Shown here piece by piece: positions 46,161-56,478 of a stretch of 64,000 bases of DNA. The position numbers were made by a program, and so were the translations under genes. The stretch lies in assembly GCA_009193035.1 (NCBI GenBank), contig SWDT01000182.1:245454-309453 (forward strand), given 5' to 3'. The notes under the pieces were generated by a model. It had not been told where the DNA came from. It did not search any database and was given only the letters and a program-made list of their open reading frames with translations. Numbering within the stretch: the stretch's first letter is position 1; every line of letters begins with the position of its first letter. The stretch comes from Halicephalobus mephisto. Its lineage: Eukaryota; Nematoda; Chromadorea; Rhabditida; Panagrolaimidae.

Positions 46161-46329
46161 ATAATTTTTTCACGAAATTGTCTCGACACGAAAATTCAGA
46201 ATTATATAAAACTTGTAATTATATTTATAACATCATAAAAAGTAAAAGCATTTTTTCACGAAAGCTTAAGATTTCAGAAAATAAAATAAAAATATAAAAA
46301 TCTTCATAAAATTTTAAACATTTTAAAAA

Positions 46330-46850
46330 TTTTGGACGGATTCTGAAAAGTTCAGAGGATTCTAAAGGTTCCAGAAGTTTATAAAGAATTCTCAAAAATT
46401 TCTACAAGATTTCGAAAAATTCTCAAGATTCTAATGATTCCAGAAGTTCCTAAGAGATTCTGGGAAATTTTGGAATCTGAGGAATTCTAGAAGATTTCAT
46501 AATCTTCTACCAGATTTTAAAACATCTTTATAAAAATTAGAAAAATTCCAAATTTTCTCCTAAGATTCTAAAGAAACTTCAGAATCTCAGAACTTCTAGA
46601 AAACTTCAGAATTTTCTACCAGATTCTGAAAATTATATAAAAACTTTAAAACTTCCAAAAAGTTCTTAAGATTCTAGAAAACTTCAGAATCTTCTCGAAA
46701 ATTCTAGAAAATTTCGGAATTTTCTACCAGATACTAAAAATTATATAAAAACTTTAAAATTTCCAAAAAGTTCCTCCTAAGATCCCAGACAACTTCAGAA
46801 TCTTCCCAGAGGTGCTCTACAGTTCTAAAATCTGCTACAGGACCCTAAAG
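46330..46850. repeat. Degenerate TTCTAGAA-type array
   Basis: AATTCTAGAAGATTTC, ACTTCTAGAAAACTTC and similar words over ~500 bp, with the motif TTCTAGAA about five times. No gene. Confidence 0.55.
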
Positions 46851-46885
46851 TTTCAGTTTTCACGAATATTAATATAATTAAAAAA

Positions 46886-47214
46886 ATGAAAATTGAAGGA
46901 AATTCTAAAGGAGTGACGACTGGAGGGTCGCCTTATAAGGAAGAGGAGACAATCACGCCATCATGCTATATTATCTCTCGTGGACATGAACAGAGAACAT
47001 GCAATTTATATTATGAACCCGAACCGATAAGATTTCAGAGGAACAACAAAACAGCTGGACCAAAATAAAAAATCACTCGAAATGGTCTGATTTGTCCTCG
47101 ATGCATGTGAACAACTGTAGGACTGTCCTTTCCTTATTTCGTGAGTTTTATATTTTTTCCATTTTTGTATTACTTTTTCGGTAGTTAAATTAGCTTAATA
47201 TGCTAATTAAATAA
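46886..47214. other. Mixed-composition patch upstream of acetyl-CoA carboxylase
   Basis: A 60-codon plus-strand frame (46886-47068) lies here without any recognisable motif. The patch is ~1.1 kb upstream of the carboxylase start and could be a promoter or 5' exon region. Confidence 0.3.
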
Positions 47215-47600
47215 GAAAAATTAATTTAAAAAGAAAAAATTCGAAAATAAAAGAAGTCAATGAGACCGAAAGTCCTGTAGGAGGGACTACCGTATAACTT
47301 AGTTTTATTTTTTTATATTTTTCTTTTTAAAATTTATTAATTTAAAATATCTACTAAAAATATTAATTTAAAAAGAAAAAACTCGAAAATAAAAGAAGTC
47401 AATAAGACCAAAAGTCCTGTAGGAGGGACTACCGTATGACTTAGTTTTAATTTTTTATATTTTCCTTTTTAAAATTTATTAATTTAAAGTATCTACTAAA
47501 AATATTAATTTTATAAAAACTCAAAAATAGTAAGAGTCGAAAGTCCTGTAGGAGGGACTACCGTATGACTTAGTTTTAATTTTTTATATTTTTCTTTTTA
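47215..47600. repeat. 129-142-bp tandem repeat with AGTCCTGTAGGAGGGACT core
   Basis: The core starts at 47271, 47413 and 47542, and is followed by ACCGTATRACTTAGTTTTA. AGTCC and GGACT within the core can pair. Diverged relatives sit at ~47684 and ~47819 (AAAGTCCTGAGGGAGCAAC). Confidence 0.7.
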
Positions 47601-48119
47601 AAATTTATTAATTTAAAATATCTACTAAAATTATTAATTTTATAAAAACTCAAAAATAATAAAAATTGATAAATCGAAAATCCCAGGAAAGCAGCCGTCT
47701 TACGGTCCATTTTTTACCTTTTTAGACCTATTTTTCGGGTATCTGAAATGGCCTAAAATGCCCATCAAGGAACTAAAATTAATCAAAAAATTTTCAACCT
47801 TATGCAAATCGAGGGACGAAAGTCCTGAGGGAGCAACAGTCGTACAACCTATGTGAATAAAAACTGTATTTTCGGAGCGGCAAACTACAAAAAAGAGGAA
47901 CGATCGATACAGAGATCCGTTTGGTCCTCTTTAAGATAACCATATATCGACCAGGAGATATCCATCGGTCACGAGACTGGCACGGAAAATTGGAGAAAAA
48001 ACTTTATTCAAAGTGAGTTTTTGAAACAAGTCAAAGTTCGTTTTGTAGTTTATACTATACAAAATCCGCGTTTATTTTTCGTTAAATTCTGAAATCAGAA
48101 AATCAGATAAAATTACAAA
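47601..48119. other. Spacer in repeat desert
   Basis: Diverged relatives of the 47271-type core at ~47684 and ~47819, then a low-AT patch (47860-48000) with CGATCGATACAGAGATCCG that matches nothing I know. Confidence 0.35.
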
Positions 48120-48440
48120 ATTATAAAAATTTAAAATTTACTTTTTTTCAGCGAAAATTTATTAAATTATTTAAAACTCTTTTAAATCTAACTAATATCA
48201 ATAATTTCCATCTAATTAAATATAATTTTACTTTCTAAAAAAAATAAAATTATAAAAATTTTAATTTAAAAAAATTTAAAATTCACTTTTTTTCAGCGAA
48301 AATTTATTAAATTATTTAAAATTCTTTTAAATCTAACTAATATCAATAATTTCCATCTAACTAAATATGATTTTACTTTTTTTAAAAAATAAAATTATAA
48401 ATCAAAAAAAATTTAAAATTCGCTTATCTATTTAGCGAAT
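48120..48440. repeat. ~140-bp AT-rich tandem repeat
   Basis: CACTTTTTTTCAGCGAAAAT recurs at 48151 and 48296, with a remnant at 48434, each followed by AATCTAACTAATATCAATAA in the first two copies. Confidence 0.65.
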
Positions 48441-48769
48441 TTTCAACATTCTTTTTTATTTCAACTATTATTTTTTTAGAATTAGATATATTTTCACTTT
48501 TTAGAGAAAATATATCTAAGTGCGAAAGTTTTGTACATCACGCATCAGAAAAATCCAAGCGAATTTGCTCGTTTTTTGACGAACAAACAATTTTCAAATT
48601 TTAAAAAAAATTAATTATTTCAAATTTTAAAAAAATTTATTTATTTTCAAATTTTTAGAAATTTAATTTTTTTCAAAAAAACTGAAAAAATTAAAACTTT
48701 TGAATTACTTTATTTAAGAAAATTTTAAATAAAATTGAATTTCAATAAGTATTTTTAGGAAAGCTTAAA

Positions 48770-49200
48770 AATAAATTTTAACAGTGTTTTTATAAAAATT
48801 AACATTAAATTTTAACGGCATTTTTACAAAAGTTTTAATTTTAATTTTAATAATATTTTTAGAAAAGTTTAAAATTAAATTTTAACAGTATTTTTATAAA
48901 AATTAAATTTTAATTTTAATAATATTTTCAGGGAAATTTAAAATTAAATTTTAACGATATTTTTACAAAAGTTTTAATTTTAATAATATTTTTAGAAAAG
49001 TTTAAAATTAAATTTTAACAGTATTTTTATAAAAATTAAATTTTAATTTTAATAATATTTTTAGGGAAATTTTAATTTTAACAGTATTTTTATAAAAATT
49101 AAAATTAAATTTTAACGGTATTTTTAGGAAAATTTAAAATTAAATTTTAACAGTAATTTTAGGAAAATCTTAATTATAATTTTAACAGTAATTTTAGGAA
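48770..49200. repeat. AT-rich TTTTAACAGTATTTTTA array
   Basis: About a dozen alternating copies of AATTTTAACAGTATTTTTAT and TTTAATAATATTTTTAG. No gene. Confidence 0.7.
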
Positions 49201-50132
49201 AATTTGGATTTGATACATGATTGATCCCGGAGAGGTATCAGGGTAAAGTACGTTCTGATGTCAAACATCACTTTTTTGGAAAAGGTAAAAACAAAAAGTG
49301 GACTGATTCCTGTTTTTACTGCTTACACTGTTCGAATGCTTCTTGGTCGAAGAAACAAAATGACAGAGATCAGGACAAAGAAGAATCGGAGATAAGAAAT
49401 CGGAAGTGAAGACAGTTTGGAACGCATTTTTTCTTGATCGAAAAAGTTTCAGCTTTCAGATTATCAAAAGCACGATGTAACAGATAAATATAAAAAGTTA
49501 AATATAAAAAAGAAAAAATCAAAGTGCTGATGGAAGGATTAAGGATGTCACAATTAAGGAGAGATACGAGTCTAAGACGGCTGCTCCCGTGCGATATTCG
49601 GTCCCTTTGGTTCGCGTTAGTTCTAATTTTTTCCTTTGTAGATTAATGTTTTTAGTACTAGGTAGAAAGTTTGGATTAATCAGATATTGAAAAGATAGAT
49701 ATATAAAAGTGGAAAATAAGTTGTAGGATATCTCATCCCCTGAGGCATCTAGTCCTTTTGGTTCTAATTTTTTTAGATTAGTATTTTCAATTATGATATG
49801 AACTTTAGGCTATTTCTAGAACCGAAAAAAACTTATCTAAGAAGATAAAGAATAAGTTGTAAAATATCGATCCCCTGAGGCACTTACCGCTTGTGATTCA
49901 TATTATTTTCGAAGTTTTTTCTTTTTAAATTAGCATTTTTACCATGATTGTCATTTTAGGCCATTTCTAAAACTAAACAGATTAGTCAAAAAAGTAATTT
50001 ATAAAATATTTGATTTTTTAAAACTTTTTTTCCTATTCGCGCTATTTCCGAAGGTTTTTAGACAAGTAATAGAGCCTGCCCTCGATTATATGATAACCAT
50101 TACAAAACAACTACCACAAAATCAATACGCGA
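49201..50132. other. Spacer in repeat desert
   Basis: Three loosely related blocks share GATTAGTATTTTTAGTAC-like and CCCCTGAGGCAT/CTT phrases (49730-49880). A 62-codon frame at 49221 is not recognisable. Confidence 0.35.
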
Positions 50133-50384
50133 GTTACTGTAATTTAAATGATATCCCTGAAATTCGCGCCGAGACAACCTCATAACAACGCTTAGGTTAC
50201 TGTGGTTCTCATAAAATTCCTGATATTCGTGCCGAGACAACCTCATAATAACGCGCAGGTTACTGTGGTTCTCATAAAGCTCTTGATATTCGAGCTGAGA
50301 CAACTTCATAACAACGCGCGGGTTACTGTAGTTCTCATAAAATTCCTGATATTCGTGCTGAGACAACCTCATAACAGCCATTTT
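50133..50384. repeat. 63-bp minisatellite, four copies
   Basis: Starts GTTACTGT at 50133, 50196, 50259 and 50322 give an exact 63-bp period. The unit contains CGAGACAACCTCATAA and TTCTCATAAA. As 63 is a multiple of three, a frame stays open on each strand (about 90 codons); the minus frame repeats LSRHEYQEFYENHSN. Confidence 0.8.
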
Positions 50385-50639
50385 CGCTTTTTTATAATAT
50401 ATAAAATTACTTTTTTACTACTTGCATGCCATGTTGAGCTAATCGTCTATTCAAACCTTGATCTAAGAAGGTAAAAAAGTAAGTATCAGAATATTTATAT
50501 TCTTGTTTTACATTTTTTCGAAATTTTTTAGACTATTTTTGTTTTTTTGATAGACATTCGGGTATTTTAAAAATAAAAAAATTTAATAACAAAAAAATAA
50601 TATCAGTATCACGAAATCAGAAAATCAACTTTTCTGAGG

Positions 50640-51370
50640 AAACAATAATCATAAAGAATAAACACCTCAGGGCAGGAAATACTGTAGAAAATTTCTAAGA
50701 GGATCAAACGCCTCAGGGCAAGAAATATTGTAGCAAAGTTTATTAGAAGAGGAAATACTGTAGAAAAATTCCTAAGGGATCAAACGCGTCAAGACAAGAA
50801 ATACTGTAGAAAATTTCTAAGGGGATCAAATTCCTGAAGACAAGAAATATTGTAGCAAAGTTTATTAGAAGATGAAATACTGTAGAAAAATTCCTAAGGG
50901 AAGAAATGCCGTAGGGAGAGAAAAATTTCTTAGAAAAATAACCGCCTTAGGAAAAGGATATTTCCTAAGGGAAGAAATGCCGTAGGAAAAGGATATTTTT
51001 TAGAAAAGCAAATGCCATAGGGAAAAGATATTTCCTAAGGGAAGAAATGCCGTAGGGAAAGAATATTTTCTAAGGGAAGAAATACCGTAGGGAGAGAAAA
51101 AATTCTTAGAAAAGTAAATGCCATAGGGAAAAGATATTTCCTAAGGGAAGAAATGCCGTAGGAAAAGAATATTTTTTAGAAAAGCAAATGCCATAAGGAA
51201 AAGATATTTTCTAAGGGAAGAAATGCCGTAGGGAGAGAATATTTTTTAGAAAAATAACCGTCTTAGGGAAAGGAAAATTTCTTAGAAAAATAACTGCCGT
51301 AGGGAAAGAAAAATTTCTAAAAAAGTAAATGCTGTAAAAAAATTCCCTAAGGGAAGAAATATCACAGGGG
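50640..51370. repeat. CCGTAGGGAAAGA / CTAAGGGAAGAAAT array
   Basis: At least fifteen drifting copies of AAGGGAAGAAATGCCGTAGG with GATATTTCCT or GAAAAATTTCTTAG between. The left part (50640-50890) has a related older form with ATCAAACGCCTCAGGGCAAG and ATACTGTAGAAAA. Confidence 0.75.
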
Positions 51371-51371
51371 A

Positions 51372-51650
51372 TCAATGTCGCACAGCCGAGAAATGCAAAT
51401 TTGGACAGTTCGAGTGATCCATTGGTCCGACTTGTCCGTCTAGTCGTCGAATGATAGAATTTGTTTGGTCATTTTCCTCTCGCTCTTGTTTTTGACTGAT
51501 TCGATGACCTCTTAGAACTCGCCATCTCGAATCCCCGATGGAAATCTTGTTAATCTCAGTCGTCACATCTGCAGTGCTGATATCGGTACTGAGATATTGT
51601 AAACGTTTTTCGTCGAATGTTTTTAAATTTTTTTTCAGCAAAGAATTCAA
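51372..51650 (-). other. Isolated non-repetitive open frame, 92 codons
   Basis: A minus-strand frame of non-repetitive, exon-like composition lying between two arrays. The product would be polar (STDISTADVTTEINKIS, RWRVLRGHR) with no family match. It may be an orphan exon or chance. Confidence 0.25.
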
Positions 51651-51659
51651 AAAAAAAAT

Positions 51660-52560
51660 AAAATAAAAATAAAAAATTTATTTTTGAAAAAAAATTTGAA
51701 AATTTTTAGAAATCAGAATTTTTTGAAATTTTTTAGGATTCTATGAAAGTTTAATTTTAGGTTTTAGAATCTCCTAGAATTTGATGAAGTTTTTTGAATC
51801 TCAGAAGCTTCTAAAATCAGAATTTTTAGAATTTTATCAAAATCTAATTTGAAATTTTAGAAAATTCTATAGAAGCTTCTGAAGTTTTAGAATCTCCCAG
51901 AATTCTATGGAAAGTTTTGTAACTTTATAGAAACTTCTAGAATCAGAATTTTTAGAATTGAATTTGAAATTTTAGAATCTTCTGAAATCTCGTAGAAGCT
52001 TCTGAAGTTTTAGAATCTCCCAGAATTTTATGGAGATTTTTATAACTTTATAGAAACTTCTAAAATCAGAATTTTTAGAATTCTATGAAAATTCAATTTA
52101 AAATTTTAGAAAATTCTATAGAAGCTTCTGAAGTTTTAGAATCTTAGAAATTTTTAGAATCTCCCAGAATTTTATGGAAATTTTTATAACTTTATAGAAA
52201 CTTCTAAAATCGGAATTTTTAGAATTCTATGAAAATTCAATTTAAAATTTTAGAAAATTCTATAGAAGCTTCTGAAGTTTTAGAATCCTCCAGAATTCTA
52301 TGAAAATTTTTGTAACTTTATAGAAGCTTCTAGAATCAGAATTTTTAGAATTTTATCAAAATGCAATTTAAAATTTTAGAATTTTCTAAAATTCCGTAGA
52401 ATCTTAGAAATTTTTAGAATCCTCCAGAATTCTATGAAAGTTCAATTTAAATTTTTAGAATTTTCGAAATCTGATGAATTATTCTGAAATTTTACAATTC
52501 TAAAAATAATTTAAAAATTCGGAAAATTCATATTTTAAAATCCTCAAAAATGCAGATTTT
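51660..52560. repeat. 123-144-bp tandem array with AGAAGCTTCTGAAG core
   Basis: The core recurs at about 51871, 51994, 52120 and 52264, followed by TTTTAGAATCTCCCAGAATT and ACTTTATAGAAACTTCTA. It contains inverted words (AGAAGCTTCT) and a few TTCTAGAA. Confidence 0.7.
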
Positions 52561-52756
52561 AATTTTTGTAATATCACAAATTTTGACACAGCCATTTCAA
52601 TAATAAAAAAGTGATTTTTGTCGATTTTCTGCAAAAACGAAAAAAGTCATTCAAACTTGGCTGACATCGACTCCAAGTTCCGGAACTTCGAACGAGTTAT
52701 GTCACATTTGTGTCCCAAATATTTCCCAATCTCAAGAATTCTAATTCGAAAATTAA

Positions 52757-53195
52757 AATTCATATCCGAAAAAATTTTTCGGAACACAAATTTCTGAAAT
52801 GAAATTTTAGAGACACAAATTTCGGGAATGAAATTTTCGGAACACAAATTTCTGAAATGAAATTTTTGGTACACAGATTTCTGAAGTAAAATTTTTTTGG
52901 TACATAGGTTTCCGAAATAAAATTTTAGGGACGCAAACTTTTAAAATAAAATTTTTTTGGTACACAGATTTCTGAAATGAAATTTTTGGTACACAGATTT
53001 CTGAAATAAACTTTTTCGGAACGCAAACTTTTAAAATAAGATTTCTTTGGTACACAGATTTCTGAAGTAAAATTTTTTTGGTACACAGGTTTCTGAAATA
53101 AAATTTTAGGGACGCAAACTTTTAAAATAAAATTTTTTTGGTACACAGATTTCTGAAATAAAATTTTTGAAACACGAATTTTTGGAGAAAAAAAT
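52757..53195. repeat. ~30-bp minisatellite (ACACAGATTTCTGAAAT)
   Basis: About fourteen copies of GGTACACAGATTTCTGAAATAAAATTTTT, in two interleaved forms (the second with GGGACGCAAACTTTTAAAAT). Minus-strand frames spell repeated CVPKISFQK-like peptides, but the unit length is not a constant multiple of three. Confidence 0.75.
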
Positions 53196-53720
53196 ACTTG
53201 GGACACTAGCATCACAACCTGCTTCCAATGATATCGCAGAACTATTTTCCGGATTTTGTGATCTTTGTCATTCTCAATTCCAAAAATCAAACTATATTTT
53301 TATTTCAGAAAGTTCTGTTTTTAAAATTTAAAAAAATAAAATCAAATATCTTTAAAGATTTTTTCAGAAATGTCGGAATTTTAAACAATTTTAAAAAACA
53401 TTATTAATGGAAAAATTTTAAATAAATTTTTTATTTTTTACAAAATTTTAAATAAATTTATTTTTTTATAAAATTTAAATTATTTTATTTTTTTTATAAA
53501 ATTTTTAATAAATTTTATTTTTTAATTTTTTTATAAAATTTTAAATTTATTTTATTTTTTATTTTTTTTATAAAATTTTAAATTTATTTTATTTTTTATT
53601 TTTTTATAAAATTTAAATTATTTTTTATTTTTTGTAAAAAATGCTATTTAATTTTTAATGAAATTTGAATAATTTTCCAAAATTTCTAATAAATTTAATT
53701 TTTTATTTTTTTTACAAAAT

Positions 53721-56349
53721 TTAATTTCCGGGGATATTTGGCAAAGGAAATCCGAAAAGCAAAAAATCATAGTAGTACATCCTCGTCAAAAGCAACATCA
53801 CTCTAGGATTACTGTAGATTTCTTTTTCGACATTTTTCCTAATTTTCAAAGAACTTGTAGAATGTTTCGTTTCGCCACTGTGGATCTGGTCGTCGATGAA
53901 AGATATGGCTTCATCAGACACGTCTTGATTTTTCAGAAGTTTATAAAGTTCCCGAAGAGCAGAATCAGGATCGTTGTTGGAGTACTTGATAAATTTGAAT
54001 CTTCTAAAATGTTCGTAAAATTGACATCTCCAATTTTGGGGAAAAAAATGCCGATCGTCGAAGGAATTTATTTTCGCCCCGTTCGAAAACTGCATCATCC
54101 GGACATATTCTGCCTCGACGAAACAAGTAACGTTAGTTTCGCATCCGTTACAAAGTAAAGGACGTTTGATCCAAACTTTTTCTCTGAAATTATCGATTTC
54201 ACAAATACAGTAGAACTTGGATATAAAGTACACCCTTAGAACCGGATAAAATATTTGTTATAACAAAGGATATATCATAGCGGGGATATCTTACATCCAA
54301 ACTCTATTGTACAGTAGAACTTGGATATAAGGTACCCTTTGGGATCGGGTAAAATATATGTTATAACAAAGGATATACCATAGAGGGGATAAATTTGAAG
54401 GCAGACTAACCAAACACACTCACTCATATCGTATCCTATAACAAGATATATGTTATAGCGGAGGTATCTTATATCCAACTCCTACTGTATTACAAGTTCA
54501 AAATAAACTTGTTCTATTTCCATTTTTTATGATAGTATTACAGTAAAACTTGGATATAAGATACCTCCTTGGGATCGGGACAAAGCGTATGTTATAAGAA
54601 AAAATATACCATAGAGAGGATCTATTTGAAGACAAATTAACCAAACACATTCACTCACACCGTATGCTCTAACAAGACATATGTTATAGCCAGGATATCT
54701 TACATCCAAACTCTATTGTACAGTAGAACTTGGATATAAAGTACCCCCTTGAGACTGGCCAAAGCGTATGTTATAAGAAAGGATATATCATAGCGGGGGT
54801 ATTTTACATCCAAGTTTTACTGTATTATAATTTTAAAACTATGGTTTTTTAAAATTTCTGAATTTTTATAAAAAATAGTAATTTTAAAAATTCTTTAATT
54901 CAAAAAAGTTATTTTTACTTTTTGTTATTTGATCGTAGTGAGGTTTCTGGTCCACTTGGAGATGATAAATAAGCACAAATTGATTTTGCCGGACCGTAAT
55001 TAGGGATTCCTGATCCGCGTGTAGACGAGAAATATGTAAAATAACCTTACAGGGCCGGAGACACGAGATACAAAAACAACTTTTACAAAATATTACGCAA
55101 TCCACTTGGTTTTTATATTATTCCATAATCGTAAATCCCCCTCGTTGACCTTCAGGGTATTTCCTTTCGGGACCAAAGTTACACAAACTTTCATTCAAAT
55201 TGATAGTGTCCGATCCAACATATATCATAATTAAAATTCAAAAAAACTCACAAAAGACATTTGTCGACGAATCCACTGATGAACCTCTCCACCGGCTCCC
55301 TCACGGCAGCTATATGGACCCAATTTTCCAGTTCTATCCCGAATTTTTCCGCCAGTCTTCCCATTTCGAATGCTTCGTTTTTTTTTTGACAAGTTCGATG
55401 ATGAAAATCTTCGTTGTTAAAACTCGCATTTTTTTTAATATAATTATTTTCATCAAATAAATAACAAACAATAGCCGTCAAAATCGTCGATAAATTTTTC
55501 TCTATTGCACAAATATTAATTTTATATTTAGCAGAAGTCTAAAAATTCATTTAAAAATATTAAAATTCATAATTAAATTTTAAAGTTTAATTTTTCGTCT
55601 CAAGACACGATCAAACTTTTTTTTTAAACTAATTTCGAAATTTAATTTTTCACATCGGGACACAATTGATCAATTCAAAAAAATTAATTTCGAAATTTAA
55701 AAAAAAATAACTAATTTCGAAATTTAACTTTTCGAGTTGAGACTCAATTTTTGAATTTTTTTTAAAATAACTAATTTCAAAATTTAATTTTTCGAATTCA
55801 GACTCAATTTTTGAATTTTTAAAAAATAATAAATTTCGGAATTTAATTTTTCGTTTCGAGACTCAATTTTTGAATTTAAAAAATAACTAATTTCGAAATT
55901 TAATTTTTCGTGTTGAGACATTTTTTCAATCAATTTCTCTTTAAAATATTTTTTTATTACTTATTATAGTTTTTAACTTTTTAAAAAATATATCGATTAA
56001 TTTAAAGAATTTTTTTGCTGATTTTTAAAAAATCGAACTTTTTCAAAAACCTGATTTTAAAAAAATCCCAAAAATCATTTTCAAAATAAAAAAACTTCAA
56101 ACATCAATTTTAAACTTTAATTATTAATTTTAATAAAAAAATAAATTTACACTAAAAACAAACCCGAAATCTTTTCTCAAAGACTCTGAATGGAGGAACA
56201 CAAAGACGTCTTTCATCTCCTTGGCATCGTTGTGGAATATATATACTGTTTTCTAAGATTCCAGAATTCCGATCAAAATTCAAAAAATACATTACATATA
56301 AGAAAAAACAAATCATCAAGAAAACCACCTGAAATCGACCAACAGCCAT
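53721..56349 (-). CDS. Nematode carbohydrate sulfotransferase (type II membrane)
   Basis: Exons (minus) 56349-56164, 55538-55252 and 54183-53721 give 311 residues. A signal anchor lies at about residues 6-24 (FQVVFLMICFFLYVMYF), predicting a Golgi type II protein. The PAPS 5'-phosphosulfate loop lies around CAIEKNLST (72-80). The 3'-phosphate loop is REPVERFISGF (142-152), followed by DKC. Then CNGCETNVTC, FDDRHFFPQNWRC and a C-terminal YYDFLLFGFP match the nematode chondroitin/HNK-1-like sulfotransferase group. It transfers sulfate from PAPS to glycans; the acceptor is unknown. The start was set at ATG 56349 because translation from any upstream codon would need a non-ATG start. It follows the RPN8 stop by 129 bp on the same strand. 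Intron 2 (1068 bp) holds four MITEs; the nearest ends ~22 bp before the 3' splice site. Confidence 0.9.
54206..54311. mobile_element. MITE, CAGTAGAACTTGG family, short form
   Basis: A 106-bp copy with ends TACAGTAGAACTTGGATATA and an inverted right end ...CTCTATTGTA. It lies in sulfotransferase intron 2, ~22 bp from the exon 3 acceptor. Its right TA is shared with the left TA of the next element. Confidence 0.72.
54310..54489. mobile_element. MITE, CAGTAGAACTTGG family, long form
   Basis: A ~180-bp copy with the same ends, carrying a central ~75-bp segment (CCAAACACACTCACTCATATC) absent from the short forms. Adjacent to the previous element without spacer DNA. Confidence 0.72.
54539..54720. 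mobile_element. MITE, CAGTAAAACTTGG family, long form
   Basis: A ~182-bp copy, again with the central ACCAAACACATTCACTC segment. The left end has one change in the TIR (CAGTAAAACTT). Its right TA abuts the next element. Confidence 0.72.
54719..54824. mobile_element. MITE, CAGTAGAACTTGG family, short form
   Basis: A 106-bp copy lacking the central segment, ends TACAGTAGAACTTGGATATA and ...CCAAGTTTTACTGTA. It is the fourth element within 620 bp of the same intron. Confidence 0.72.
55600..55925. repeat. ~60-bp tandem repeat in sulfotransferase intron 1
   Basis: Five to six copies of ACTAATTTCGAAATTTAATT followed by TTCG..TTGAGACTCAATTTTTGAAT. They occupy the left half of intron 1. Confidence 0.65.
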
Positions 56350-56478
56350 TTTCAAAATAAATCGATTGAATCCAAAATCCCCCAAATCCTCTCAATTTCG
56401 TTTTGTAACTCACTTTCATTTTACAACGAAAAATAAATAATTACGCATACTTCGTTTAGCACTTCATAAGTCAAATTT

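Noticed and set aside
45808..46164. 118-codon frame with repeated SEISYINFKLNYYKNRNF peptides
   Set aside because: Entirely made of the 66-75-bp AT-rich array; the repeat explains it.
46886..47068. 60-codon plus-strand frame upstream of acetyl-CoA carboxylase
   Set aside because: Short, no motif, no splice partners; could be chance.
47215..51370. CRISPR-like regular repeats
   Set aside because: Unit lengths drift, spacers are themselves A/T repeats, and the DNA is clearly eukaryotic.
51500..51545. Possible tRNA B box (CTCGAATCCCC)
   Set aside because: No matching stems or A box on either strand at the right distance.
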